From Gemmatimonadota bacterium (GTDB lineage: Bacteria > Gemmatimonadota > Gemmatimonadetes > Gemmatimonadales > Gemmatimonadaceae), in assembly GCA_027307165.1 (NCBI GenBank), contig DAHUXM010000013.1:1-64000 (forward strand): a DNA stretch of 64,000 bases. The letters run 5' to 3'. Below the pieces are notes generated by a model, which did not search any database, was not told the origin of the DNA, and saw only the letters and a list, made by a program, of their open reading frames with translations. Position numbers and translations under genes: made by a program. This document shows positions 16,508 through 25,924 of this stretch, in pieces. The first letter of the stretch is position 1, and every line of letters starts with the position of its first letter.

Positions 16508-19168
16508 CTATTCCGCTCTCAGCGCGCGATTGGGATCCAGCCTCGCCGCGCGCCACGCTGGTACACCGCACGCGATCATCGCCACCGCACCCAGCGTGAC
16601 AACCACTGCCAGATAGGTCGTTGCGTCGAGCCGCGATACGCCGAACAGCATCGACACGATTGCGCGAGTCGCTGCGACAGAAGCTGCTAGTCCGATCGCG
16701 AGTCCGAGCGCGGTGAGCCTCATCCCCTGGCCGAGCACGAGCGTGAGAATGCTCTCCGGTGACGCACCCAGCGCCGCTCGAATTCCGATTTCACGCACCT
16801 TCTCCGTGACGCTGGACGAGAGAACGCCGTAGATGCCGACGGCGGCCAGCACCAGCGCAACCATTCCGAACGCTTCGAACAGGATGAGAGCGAAGCGACG
16901 ATCGGCAACGGATCTGCCCACCAGATCATCCATCGTCGCGACGCGGACTATTGGCTGGTTCCTGTCGACGGAGTGGATCGCGTTCCGCACCATGGGAACG
17001 AGCGCCGCTGCATTGCCATTCGTGCGCACCACGAGCGACATGCGATTGTCCACCCAGTGCCACTGCGTCGGCGTGAGGTATATCGCGTCGGTCTCTCCAT
17101 CCGCCAGCGACGATTGCTTCACGTCGCCGACGACTCCGACGATCGTGTAGAGACGTCCATCCGAAGGACCGAAGCCGAGCCGCTTCCCGATGGGATCCTC
17201 GTGCGGGAATTCACGCTTGGCGAACGATTCGTTGATGAGTGCCGCGCGTGGCGCACCGGCACGATCCTCGGCGCCCAGCAATCGCCCGTGCAGTAGCGGA
17301 ATGCGCATCGTCGCGAAGTACGAAGGCGTCACGGCATATCTGAGCGCCGAGCCGGTGGCGTTCGCGTTGGGATCGTTCTCGAACTGCACACTGTAACCGT
17401 CGAAATCGCCGCTCAACGGCAACTGACTGGTAAATGCGGCAGCTGTTACACCGGGTATCTGCTGTACCGCGCCGAGCGCCTCGGCGAAGAACTCGTATCT
17501 GGCACTGTCCCCGGCGGCGCTGTCCTGCTGGAAACGGTGACCCGACTCCTGTACCTGCATCGTGAGCACGTGCGACGGATCGAAGCCGACATTTACTGCG
17601 AGGAGAGTCCTGACGCTCCGAAGCAGCAGTCCGGCGCCGATCAGCAGCACGACCGCGAGCGCGACTTCGGTGACGACGAGTGCCTTGCGCGTGGCTTGAT
17701 GGCCGCCGGTCGTACGCTGCGACGCCTGCTGCATTCCGAGATTGAGTTCCTCGCGCGATGCACGCAATGCCGGTATCACGCCAACCGACAGACCGACAAG
17801 TGTCGTTACCACCAGGCCGAACGCGAACACGGCGGCATCCAGTCGAATCACGCCGACGCGTGGAAGTCCGGTGGGGCTGAGCGCCACCAGCGCACGCACG
17901 CCGAGCTCGGCGACGATCATGCCCAGCGCACCGCCAACGATTGCCAGCAGAAGACTCTCGGTCAGCAACTGCTGCGTCAGTCGTGTTCGTCTCGCGCCCA
18001 GCGCGGACCGCATCGCGAACTCGCCGCGCCGCCGCGCGCTGCTTGCGAGCAGCAGGTTGGTGACGTTGGCGCACGCTATCAACAGCACGAGGATGACGGC
18101 GCCGAGTACCGCAAGGAGGACAGGCCGCACGCCACTGGTCACGTCATCCTGAAGCGAGTGGACCAGCAATCCGCTCTTGAGTGATGCCCAGGGGACGCGC
18201 GGAAAGTCGCTTCGTGGCGTTCGCGCAATCGCGCTCAGCTCGTCTCTCGCCTGCGTCAAGCCGACACCGGCGCGCATCCGTCCTATCATGCGCAGATGAT
18301 GTCCCCACTCGCGGCTATCCGGCCCGAACACCGTGCTGTATTGCAGCGGTGCCCATATCTGCACCGACGGCGCAAGAACGTTCTCGAATGTCGCAGGCAT
18401 CACGCCGATTACGACGTAATCATCGTCGTCCAGTTTTACCGAGTGGCCGATTATGTCGCGATCGCCGGAGAAGCGACGATGCCACAGTGCGTTGCCAAGG
18501 ATCACCACGCGCGGCCCGCCGGCTCTGTCATCCGCGGCTGTGAAATTCCGTCCCAGCATCGGCGACATGCCGAGCACGCGAAAGTAATCTCCGCTCACGC
18601 GCTGTCCGTCCAGTCGGTCCGGATCGGCGCGGCCGACCAGTGTTGGTTGCCACGTATTCACGACAGCCATGGCATCGAACGAGTGGCTTCGTTGCAGGAG
18701 CTCGCGATACGTACCGAACGTCACGTCCAGCGGCGCGCCGTCGGCGCCCATGTCCGATATCATCGTGATTCGCTTCGCGCCGGGGTAGGGCAGCGACTCG
18801 AACAGAATGGGATTCACCGCGCTGAAGATCGCAGTGCTCGCGCCGATGCCGATTGCAAGTGTGAAGACCGTGACGATGGTGACGCCCGGATTACCGCGGA
18901 ACCGGCGGAACGCGTAGCGCACGTCGGCAAGCATCGTCTCGACGGCGTTCTCCCAGCCGTACCCGCGGACCTGTTCTCGCACGTTTGTTACTCCGCCCAC
19001 CTCGATTCGTGCGGCGCGCAGCGCTTCGTCAGGAGACAGCCCGCGGGCGAGGTGTGCTGCGCGCGCGTTCTCGAGATAGTCGTCTACTTCGTCGGCGACG
19101 TTCCGATCGGTGGCGGCGCGATTGGTGAGCGCCTGCAGGCCGCGAGTGAGCTGACGCAGGAGCGACAT
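16508..19168 (-). CDS. ADOP-family ABC permease (MacB/FtsX type)
   Basis: An 886-aa permease. The first ~85 residues are the soluble ADOP leader (DRNVADEVDDYLENARAAHLARGLSPDEALRAARIEVGG). A membrane helix follows (VTIVTVFTLAIGIGASTAIFSAV), then a MacB-type periplasmic domain (residues ~125-340), an FtsX block (VLLAVLGAVILVLLIACANVTNLLL and next helices), a second periplasmic domain and a last FtsX block (LGLAIGLAASVAATRAIVSMLFGVS). Such permeases act in mechanotransmission-type export, usually with an ATPase encoded elsewhere. The PadR gene 4 nt upstream almost certainly regulates it. Confidence 0.92.
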   Translation of the reverse strand: MSLLRQLTRGLQALTNRAATDRNVADEVDDYLENARAAHLARGLSPDEALRAARIEVGGVTNVREQVRGYGWENAVETMLADVRYAFRRFRGNPGVTIVTVFTLAIGIGASTAIFSAVNPILFESLPYPGAKRITMISDMGADGAPLDVTFGTYRELLQRSHSFDAMAVVNTWQPTLVGRADPDRLDGQRVSGDYFRVLGMSPMLGRNFTAADDRAGGPRVVILGNALWHRRFSGDRDIIGHSVKLDDDDYVVIGVMPATFENVLAPSVQIWAPLQYSTVFGPDSREWGHHLRMIGRMRAGVGLTQARDELSAIARTPRSDFPRVPWASLKSGLLVHSLQDDVTSGVRPVLLAVLGAVILVLLIACANVTNLLLASSARRRGEFAMRSALGARRTRLTQQLLTESLLLAIVGGALGMIVAELGVRALVALSPTGLPRVGVIRLDAAVFAFGLVVTTLVGLSVGVIPALRASREELNLGMQQASQRTTGGHQATRKALVVTEVALAVVLLIGAGLLLRSVRTLLAVNVGFDPSHVLTMQVQESGHRFQQDSAAGDSARYEFFAEALGAVQQIPGVTAAAFTSQLPLSGDFDGYSVQFENDPNANATGSALRYAVTPSYFATMRIPLLHGRLLGAEDRAGAPRAALINESFAKREFPHEDPIGKRLGFGPSDGRLYTIVGVVGDVKQSSLADGETDAIYLTPTQWHWVDNRMSLVVRTNGNAAALVPMVRNAIHSVDRNQPIVRVATMDDLVGRSVADRRFALILFEAFGMVALVLAAVGIYGVLSSSVTEKVREIGIRAALGASPESILTLVLGQGMRLTALGLAIGLAASVAATRAIVSMLFGVSRLDATTYLAVVVTLGAVAMIACGVPAWRAARLDPNRALRAE

Positions 19169-19172
19169 GTGC

Positions 19173-19508
19173 TCAACCTTCGGTTTTCAGAAGGCGCGCG
19201 ACGGCCGATGCGCGGCGCGTCCAGTCTTCCGTCTCCACGCCCAGTTGCTTGTGACCCGCCCGCGTCAGCGAATAGAACTTCGCGCGCCGCGAATTTTCAG
19301 TCTGCCGCCACTCCGCGTCGAGCGCCCCGCTGCGCTCGAGCCTTTGCAGGGCCGTCAGCAGCGACCCGGGATTGACCTTGAACGTATCCCTGGAAATCTG
19401 CTCGATCCGCCGTGCGATCCCGTAGCCGTGCATCGGCTGCAGGCTCAACGTCTTGAGTATCAGCATGTCCAGGGTCCCCTGGATCACATCGGTATTCGGC
19501 TCCTGCAC
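19173..19508 (-). CDS. PadR-family transcriptional regulator
   Basis: A 111-aa winged-helix protein: DVIQGTLDMLILKTLSLQPMHGYGIARRI, NPGSLLTALQRLERSGAL and SRRAKFYSLTRAG are the standard PadR elements. The start codon is GTG at 19508. It is the first gene of a two-gene unit with the ADOP permease (4-nt gap), a pairing common in Acidobacteria and Gemmatimonadota. PadR proteins are repressors released by small ligands or stress; the ligand here is unknown. Confidence 0.92.
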   Translation of the reverse strand: MQEPNTDVIQGTLDMLILKTLSLQPMHGYGIARRIEQISRDTFKVNPGSLLTALQRLERSGALDAEWRQTENSRRAKFYSLTRAGHKQLGVETEDWTRRASAVARLLKTEG

Positions 19509-19655
19509 AGCTGGCTCCGTTAGTGAGTCATGTCCAGGATATTAGCGTATGGTATGATTGTCAAGATGTGACGGCCAGAAGATGACGGTCAACCTACATA
19601 CGGGGTCGTCGTCCCGCCGGCTCGTCATCCCCGCGGACTCGTCATCCTCCAGGCT

Positions 19656-19791
19656 CGTCATTCCCGCGAAAGCGGGAATCCATGTTGCCCGTCGTCATCC
19701 CGGCGAAAGCGGAATCCATGTATCCGCCGTCATCCGAGCGAACGTGGGAATCCACGTATCCCTCGTCATTCCCGCGAAAGCGGGAATCCAT
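19656..19791. repeat. Cluster of single REP palindromes upstream of the GIY-YIG gene
   Basis: CGTCATTCCCGCGAAAGCGG with GAATCCATG following occurs at 19656-19684, imperfectly at about 19692-19720 and 19728-19755, and exactly again at 19763-19791. All four lie in the same orientation, spaced 35-36 nt apart. Confidence 0.88.
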
Positions 19792-19881
19792 GTTTACAGA
19801 CTTTACCGTTGATTGAACTCGATACACCCGCACGAGGAACGATACGCCCGGCCGTTACCGCCCGGAATACGTTACGAGTTC

Positions 19882-20214
19882 ATGGTACGAATTCTCACAT
19901 CGAATGTTGCTGTGAAACAGCCAGCGGTGTATTTGCTCGCCAGTGCCCCCCGCGGCACGCTCTATCTGGGCGTTACGTCAAATCTCGTAAAGCGCATATG
20001 GCAACACCGCGAACGGGTCGCCAAGGGGTTCACCCAACGGTACGACATCAAAACGCTCGTGTGGTACGAGCAACATCACACGATGGCGAGTGCGATCGCT
20101 CGTTAAAAAGCAATCAAGAAATGGGCGCGCGGGTGGAAGCTGGAACTGATTGAGACGACAAACCCAACGTGGCAGGATCTCTGGGACGAAATTACGAGCG
20201 TGACGCCGGCGTGA
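19882..20214 (+). pseudogene. GIY-YIG nuclease, interrupted by a nonsense codon
   Basis: The frame reads VKQPAVYLLASAPRGTLYLGVTSN (split here), then LVKRIWQHRERVAKGFTQRY and TLVWYEQHHTMASAIAR, meets TAA at 20104, and continues in frame as KAIKKWARGWKLELIETTNPTW..LWDEI to TGA at 20212-20214. Intact relatives have AIAREK at this point, so the stop replaces the codon (GAA to TAA) of the glutamate that coordinates metal in GIY-YIG nucleases. The first half keeps the VYLL/LYLGV core and the HR of the helix. REP palindromes flank it on both sides (19656-19791 and 20230-20500), which suggests a functional link to those repeats. The start is ATG 19882, or 19813. Confidence 0.8.
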
Positions 20215-20304
20215 CGGTAATACCCTTGTCGGCAGGATCGTCATTCCCGCGGAAATCGTCCCGAATTCGTCATTCCCGCGGAACTGGGAATCCATGTTGC
20301 CCCT

Positions 20305-20407
20305 CGTCATTCCCGCGAACGCGGGAATCCATCTGCTGCCGGGAAGCTTCCTGCTATGTTCGGATCCAAAGACCGATAACATGGATTCCCGCGTTCGCGG
20401 GAATGAC
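20305..20407. repeat. REPIN-like element, copy 1
   Basis: Two inverted REP palindromes (ATTCCCGCGAACGCGGGAAT type) enclose a ~50-bp core containing CTGCCGGGAAGCTTC, TGCTAT, and CCAAAGACCGATAACATGG. The core orientation is the same as at 56805-56908 and opposite to 32267, 47126 and 49417. Additional single or partial REPs lie at about 20240-20295 and 20460-20545. Confidence 0.88.
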
Positions 20408-20585
20408 AAATTGAGCTGTCGACGAGCCTTCAATCGTCGTTGCACTCAGAGGCCGGTAACATGGATTCCCGCTTTCGCGGGAATGACGAGGGGCGAGAGA
20501 GCTTTCGCGGGAATGATGATAGGCGAGAGAGCTTCGCGGGAATGACGGGTCTGCGAATTCCGGCTTTCGCCGCCATGCCCGAACC

Positions 20586-21350
20586 CTACATCTCCTGTTC
20601 CGTCGGCCGGATCAGCATCTCGTTGATCGCCACACGCCGCGGCCGCGTCACCATGTACGTGATCGCATCGGCGATGTCGTCCGCGTGCAGCCGCTCCATG
20701 TTCGCCAACCGGAGTGCGGTCTGTTCGCGGATCTCCGGGCGCAGGTGACTGGTCAGCTCCGTGGTGACAGCACCCGGCTCGACCAGCGCGACGCGCACGT
20801 GGCGACCCGTAACTTCCTGCCGCAGCGACTCGCTGAACGCACCGACGCCGAACTTGGTGAGGTTGTACACGCCGGAGCCGCGACGTGCAACACGCCCCGC
20901 GACGGAGCTGATGTTGATGATGTCCGCAACTCGGCGCGGTCCGATTTCGGCGGCCTTCAACAGATGCGGCAGCGCCGCGTGCGCGGTGTAGAGCAGGCCG
21001 AGCACGTTGAGGTGCACCATGCGCTCCCATTCCTCCATCGGTGCGTCCTCGATGGGGCCGAGCAGCATCACGCCAGCGTTGTTGATGACGATGTCGAGCC
21101 GGCCAAGGTCGTGCACGGTCGTCTCGACCATCGCCCGCGCCTGTATCGGGTCGGTGACGTCGGTTTCGTGAATGAGTGCGCGTCCACCCGCTCTCGTGAT
21201 TTCGTCCGCCAGCTCGGCGAGGCGATCGACTCGGCGCGCGGCCAGGGTGACCGCAGCTCCCTCGCGCGCGAGGAAGCGCGCGGTGGCTGCGCCGATTCCA
21301 CTGCTCGCGCCAGTGACGAGAGCTACGGTTCCATCGAGGTTTCTGGGCAT
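20586..21350 (-). CDS. SDR-family NAD(P)-dependent oxidoreductase
   Basis: A 254-aa classical short-chain dehydrogenase. The cofactor motif is TGASSGIGAATA at about residues 13-24, the structural NNAG at about 90-93, the catalytic Ser in NISSVAG, and the catalytic Y-N-L-T-K within SGVYNLTKFGVGAF. The C-terminal VEPGAVTTELTSHL also fits. Arg residues after the first strand (ARRVDR) suggest NADP preference. The substrate is unknown. It lies alone between REP repeats and the 907-aa gene on the other strand. Confidence 0.9.
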   Translation of the reverse strand: MPRNLDGTVALVTGASSGIGAATARFLAREGAAVTLAARRVDRLAELADEITRAGGRALIHETDVTDPIQARAMVETTVHDLGRLDIVINNAGVMLLGPIEDAPMEEWERMVHLNVLGLLYTAHAALPHLLKAAEIGPRRVADIINISSVAGRVARRGSGVYNLTKFGVGAFSESLRQEVTGRHVRVALVEPGAVTTELTSHLRPEIREQTALRLANMERLHADDIADAITYMVTRPRRVAINEMLIRPTEQEM

Positions 21351-21596
21351 CGGGACTTCTCTTGTTTGGTGTCGTGACGGGCCGTGAGAGATGTCGGCCC
21401 TTGTGTAACGTAGTCCCGCACTTCACGCACCGCGATGCCGGACCGGAACGTGACGATCGACGTGTGCTCATCCGGCTCCAGATTGTTCAAAAATTTAGGT
21501 TGGAATCATCCCGCTCGACCTTGGCTGGCACCAGACTTGTACGCGCTAGGCCGTCCCGTCCCGCTCCGTTTTTCGAACGATGCAAGGGAGGCTGCG

Positions 21597-24320
21597 ATGC
21601 CGGAAATCACCAGCGCTTTTCGTCGTGTCCCGAAGGCCACCTACGTTCCGCTCGCGATAGAGCAGCAGCCCGCTCCGCAAAGCCCGAAGCAACAGCCCCG
21701 ACAGTCCGGCAAGGCTACGAGCTCCCGGCAGCAGCCTCGCGCAGCCGCCGGCGACAGTGCCGCAGTCGTGAAGTTTGGCTTCCTGCGTCAACTCGCCTTG
21801 CAACCGGGTGAAGTGGACGCCGCGATCCGTGCCGCATCCTCAGCTGGCAACGCGCAGGCGGGTCAACAGCCGCCCGCTGACATGGCATCCGCGGCTGGCG
21901 TGTTGCGTGCCTTCGAGGGTTCTCCAATGCCATCGCTGCTTCCGCCGCCGAGCGCGCTGGCAGGGATTCCTTCGGCAACGCTGCTTGCCTTCGGGAATGG
22001 GTTGGTGAAGGTTCGCACCGACGCGGTGAACGCTCCACCCAAGCCGGATGCGACGGTCGAGGCGTTCACGGCCACGCCCGGTGCTCACGAGCTGTATCAG
22101 CTCCATACGGGCATCACCGCCACCAGAAATTTTCAGGCAAATGCCGCCGCCACACGTATCGGCATGCTGAATCTGGAGCGGCTCGAGATGACGCCGGCCG
22201 GCCTGGAACGCGGCGAGCTCATTGCGACCATTCCGCTCGCACCGATGGAGAAGACGTCAGTCGTGCAGAAGGAATGGTCGGTGACGAGCCAGGAATTCAC
22301 GTCGGTCGTGACGGACTCGCTCGAGAACTACAGCGAAACGGGTGTCACCGACAACACCGAGCTCGCGCAGTCGACGACATCGCAGTCCTCGCATGACAAC
22401 CAGTTCAATGCGACCGGTTCGGTGCGCGGCTCGTTTGGAAATTTCGTGACAGCGTCCGCCCAGTCCGGTTTTACGATGCAGGACAAGAATTCGACGTCGG
22501 CAACCGACAGTCGCAAGGACGCGGTATCCGTTACGCGCAAGGCGTCGTCGCGATCCAAGCAGTCGCACAAGGTGACCATCTCGACCACGACGACGACAGG
22601 AACGTCGGAGACGTCCACGCGAACGCTGCACAATTCCAGTCCTACCGACCCGATGCGCATCGACTACTTCAGCCTGATGCGCAAGTGGCACGTTGGCCTC
22701 TACCGATATGGCTTGCGACTGACGTACGACATCGTGGTTCCTGAGCCAGGTGCTGCGATGCGCAAGACGTTCGCCGAGCTGAGCCAGATCCAGGCGCAGA
22801 TCTCGAACGGCTTTGTATTCCCTCTGAAGGTCGAGGACGTTCTGCCCGATCAGAACACCGTGAACCATCTTGCCGACACGTACGGCGTGTCGCTGCCATC
22901 TCCGCCGCAGGCACCAGCATTCCCGCTCACCATCGGCGGTCCGGTGGGCGCACCCGGCAACACACTCGGCAATGATCCCGGATGGAGATTCTTCCAGGTT
23001 CCGTTCACCATTCCCGATGGGTTCGAAGTTCAGAAGATCACGATGGTCGCAATGCTGGGTAATCAGGGTCAGGCTGCGCGGCAGCTCAACCTGCTTGACT
23101 TCGGTGCGCCGTGGGGTGGTGCTGTCACTGGCGGCGAGGTATTCCTCAACCAGGATCTTCAGTTCTCGGGCGGCGACTATTTCATGCAGGGGGCGACTGG
23201 GCAGCAGACGCTCACGTACGAGATCGTCTGGATCGATGCCGCTGCGATCATCTTCTACGTGCACCTCCAGCCAACCGCGCAGGCCATCTCCCAGTGGCAG
23301 ATGGCGGTGTGGAACAGCTGCTTCAACGGCGCCCAGACGAAATATTACGCGGAACAGCAGACGCTCAACGCGCGACTTGCAGCACTCAAGGATCAGATCG
23401 ACAACGTCGATACGTTGACGCTGCGCCGAGAGGAGAACGACGAGATCATGAAGTGCGTGCTGCAGTGGTTGCTGGGAGTCGGGTTCGACTTCATGCCTGC
23501 CGGCGTCGCCAATCTCTTTACCGCCAATGCCGACCCGTCGCTGGGTCCTTCGCCATCGGATTCTCTTCAGTACGGAGTGGCATTCACGGGCAACGATACG
23601 TCGCTGCCGGCGTCGGGCTGGTCCACGATGTTCCAGTACGAGCAGATGGTTCGCTTCATCAACGACGCGATCGAGTGGGAGAACGTCGTCTATTTTCTGT
23701 ACTCGTATTTCTGGGATGTGCCGGCGAGTTGGGAATTCATCAAATCGATTCGGCATACGGATTCCACGCGCCAGGGATTCCTGCGCTCCGGAAGCGCGCG
23801 GGTCGTGCTCACCGTGCGTGAGGGCTTCGAGGAGGCGTGGGTGAAATTTGCAGAGGCCGGTGCAGTAGATGCCATCTACGATGGTCCGTATCTTACCATC
23901 GCACAGCAGATTGCCGACTACAACGCCACCAACTATCCCGGCATTCCACCCACGGCGGCCGGCGGCGGTCCGTTGCCGGACGATGGTGGCCAGGTGGCCA
24001 CGACTTCGAGCGCGGTGCTTGCCGCAAGCGCGGCACGGGTCACCATCGCCGTGGATTCGAGCACCGGATTCATCGCCGGATATTCGGCGGTAATCGATAC
24101 GTTCGACTCCGGCGCTCAGGAAGCGCAACCCATAGTCGATGTTCCGGATGCCACTCACATAACACTGAAGATGCTGAACAATGCACACGACGGATCGAAG
24201 ATCCCCTTCGCCGTGATGCAGGCGGGAGAGAAGGGTGTGTTGATTGCCGAATGGTTCGAGTACACACCGTCGTCGGGGACCGATATCGCCGTTACCAGCA
24301 ATCTTGCCACGATCGCATGA
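21597..24320 (+). CDS. Large unrecognised protein partnered with a PLD-like protein
   Basis: About 907 aa. The ATG at 21597 follows GGGAGG at good spacing; the frame is open back to 21435 without protein-like sequence. There is no signal peptide. Residues ~1-50 are Gln/Pro/Lys-rich and disordered. About 160-230 is a folded region with IATIPLAPMEKTSVVQKEWS, 230-350 is Ser/Thr-rich (TELAQSTTSQSSH, ISTTTTTGTSETSTR), and 350 onward is globular (RKWHVGLYRYGLRLTYDIVVPEPG). The last ~65 residues form a small beta domain (VTIAVDSSTGFIAGYSAVID..THITLKML). I do not recognise the family. The PLD gene begins 18 nt later, so the pair likely acts together. Confidence 0.85.
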   Translation: MPEITSAFRRVPKATYVPLAIEQQPAPQSPKQQPRQSGKATSSRQQPRAAAGDSAAVVKFGFLRQLALQPGEVDAAIRAASSAGNAQAGQQPPADMASAAGVLRAFEGSPMPSLLPPPSALAGIPSATLLAFGNGLVKVRTDAVNAPPKPDATVEAFTATPGAHELYQLHTGITATRNFQANAAATRIGMLNLERLEMTPAGLERGELIATIPLAPMEKTSVVQKEWSVTSQEFTSVVTDSLENYSETGVTDNTELAQSTTSQSSHDNQFNATGSVRGSFGNFVTASAQSGFTMQDKNSTSATDSRKDAVSVTRKASSRSKQSHKVTISTTTTTGTSETSTRTLHNSSPTDPMRIDYFSLMRKWHVGLYRYGLRLTYDIVVPEPGAAMRKTFAELSQIQAQISNGFVFPLKVEDVLPDQNTVNHLADTYGVSLPSPPQAPAFPLTIGGPVGAPGNTLGNDPGWRFFQVPFTIPDGFEVQKITMVAMLGNQGQAARQLNLLDFGAPWGGAVTGGEVFLNQDLQFSGGDYFMQGATGQQTLTYEIVWIDAAAIIFYVHLQPTAQAISQWQMAVWNSCFNGAQTKYYAEQQTLNARLAALKDQIDNVDTLTLRREENDEIMKCVLQWLLGVGFDFMPAGVANLFTANADPSLGPSPSDSLQYGVAFTGNDTSLPASGWSTMFQYEQMVRFINDAIEWENVVYFLYSYFWDVPASWEFIKSIRHTDSTRQGFLRSGSARVVLTVREGFEEAWVKFAEAGAVDAIYDGPYLTIAQQIADYNATNYPGIPPTAAGGGPLPDDGGQVATTSSAVLAASAARVTIAVDSSTGFIAGYSAVIDTFDSGAQEAQPIVDVPDATHITLKMLNNAHDGSKIPFAVMQAGEKGVLIAEWFEYTPSSGTDIAVTSNLATIA

Positions 24321-24338
24321 GCGCGGCACGGTAGCCGA

Positions 24339-25874
24339 ATGGATGTCGGCGACTACTTCCTGAAGAAGACACCAGGGTCTTATGGTTTCGACGCCGAACA
24401 GGATAACGACGTCGTGGTCTATGACAACAACAAGGTGTTCTTCGCGGACGTCCGCGCGGACATGGAGCTGGCTACGGCACCGGACCACTTCATCTATTTC
24501 TGCGGATGGTGGTCCGACACGTATGTACCACTCGGCGACCCCGCGTCGAAAGCGCCGACACTTCGCGAGACGCTCAACAGGCTCGCCGCTGGCCTGCCGG
24601 CACCGGCAGGTCCGATGACTCCGGCTGGACCGCTGGAGAATCAGTTCGGACCCGAGGTGTGCTGCATGGTGTGGCAGCAGAAGGCGCAGGCCGATCTGAT
24701 GTCGGTTGTTCTGGGTGCGAACATCACCAGCATACCGATATGGATGATGCCCGACTCGATCTTCGGAGCACAGGTTCTCGCACCGATCAACACCGAGACC
24801 GTACGCTTTCTCAACTTTCTGCGAGGAGCGAACAGGGGAATTCTGGACAAGGCGCATCGTATATTCGGCAGCCACCATCAGAAATTCATCGTCATCCATA
24901 ATCAGCGCGGTCTGGTCGCATACGTCGGCAGCAGCGATTTCAACGCCGACCGTCTGTACGTCAAGGGTGACACTACGGCGACGAACCCGCCTGCCACACT
25001 CGGAGCTCCGCTGAATGACGTCAATGTCAGAATCGAAGGCCCCGGTGCTTCTGACGTGCTGTCCAGCTTCGTCGATCGCTGGAGCCTGCACGACGAGGGA
25101 AGGAACTGGACGCTGAAGGGGGCGAGCTACGCCCAGGCCAACAAGGTTGCGGGTACCGTGTGGGCACAGGTCACGCACACGTACGGCAAGGGATATCCAT
25201 TCCCCGATGCCGTCCGGAGTGCCGCGGACGCGCAGATCCAGATTATTCGTACCGCCACCCAGTACGTCTACTACGAAGATCAGTATCTCATCGGCACCGA
25301 TCAGCTTGGTGTGGAGCTGGACAGAAAACTGGCTGCCAGCACGAGCTTCGTCGTGATTGGTGTGATGGCTGCAGCGGTAATCGTCAGCGATCTGAAATAC
25401 GTGACGCAGCGCCGGTCCGATTTCTGGTTGCCGCTGACGTCCAAATATGGCAATCGCGTTCTGCTGTACGAGATGCTGGACGATCATCACTCTGACACCG
25501 GACCGGGTGCGTATCTGCACAACAAGATGACGATAGCCGACGACGCAATCGCGACAGTCGGCTCGGTCAACTTCAGTAATCGGTCCTGGTATCACGACTC
25601 CGAGTTGATGCTGAGTATCGGAGGACCGGGTGGCAGAGTATCAGGCGCCGGCCCGTCGAGCGGCGATATAGCGCTCAAGGTGAGAATGATGCGCTGGTGC
25701 CGGCACCTCGGTCAGTCTCCGAGTCAGATACCACAATTCCAGGACGCGCTGGTACGCTGGAGAAGTCTCCCTTCCGGATCGCTCGTCAGACCCTGGTATC
25801 CGTTCGCGAACAACATGAACGCCAATCAGATGTCACTCTACGACGCGCTCTATGCGATAGCTGATCCGACCTAG
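24339..25874 (+). CDS. Phospholipase D-like protein with two HKD motifs
   Basis: A 511-aa protein of the PLD superfamily, with no signal peptide. The first half-site is H180-x-K182 in SHHQKFIVIHN, followed by GSSDFN; the usual acidic residue at position 187 is His. The second, H394-x-K396-x4-D401 in LHNKMTIAD, followed by GSVNFSNRSW, is intact. PLD enzymes cleave phosphodiesters in lipids or nucleic acids through a covalent His intermediate contributed by both motifs, so activity is plausible. It follows the 907-aa gene by 18 nt as the second gene of an apparent operon. The substrate is unknown: membrane lipid, nucleic acid, or an effector target in another cell. Confidence 0.85.
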   Translation: MDVGDYFLKKTPGSYGFDAEQDNDVVVYDNNKVFFADVRADMELATAPDHFIYFCGWWSDTYVPLGDPASKAPTLRETLNRLAAGLPAPAGPMTPAGPLENQFGPEVCCMVWQQKAQADLMSVVLGANITSIPIWMMPDSIFGAQVLAPINTETVRFLNFLRGANRGILDKAHRIFGSHHQKFIVIHNQRGLVAYVGSSDFNADRLYVKGDTTATNPPATLGAPLNDVNVRIEGPGASDVLSSFVDRWSLHDEGRNWTLKGASYAQANKVAGTVWAQVTHTYGKGYPFPDAVRSAADAQIQIIRTATQYVYYEDQYLIGTDQLGVELDRKLAASTSFVVIGVMAAAVIVSDLKYVTQRRSDFWLPLTSKYGNRVLLYEMLDDHHSDTGPGAYLHNKMTIADDAIATVGSVNFSNRSWYHDSELMLSIGGPGGRVSGAGPSSGDIALKVRMMRWCRHLGQSPSQIPQFQDALVRWRSLPSGSLVRPWYPFANNMNANQMSLYDALYAIADPT

Positions 25875-25924
25875 CGTATCGAGACTCGGGCTATCGCTCT
25901 CGCCCGCGGACCAGCTCGTCGTCG

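Noticed and set aside
19656-20545. A CRISPR-like appearance of repeats
   Set aside because: Units are palindromic REPs of unequal spacing and mixed orientation, with no constant-length spacers and no cas genes.
22257-25595. A 1112-codon open frame on the minus strand
   Set aside because: It is antisense to the 907-aa and PLD genes. Its translation is rich in Arg/His/Val with no domain, as expected from the complement of GC-rich coding sequence. The plus frames have motifs and ribosome-binding sites.
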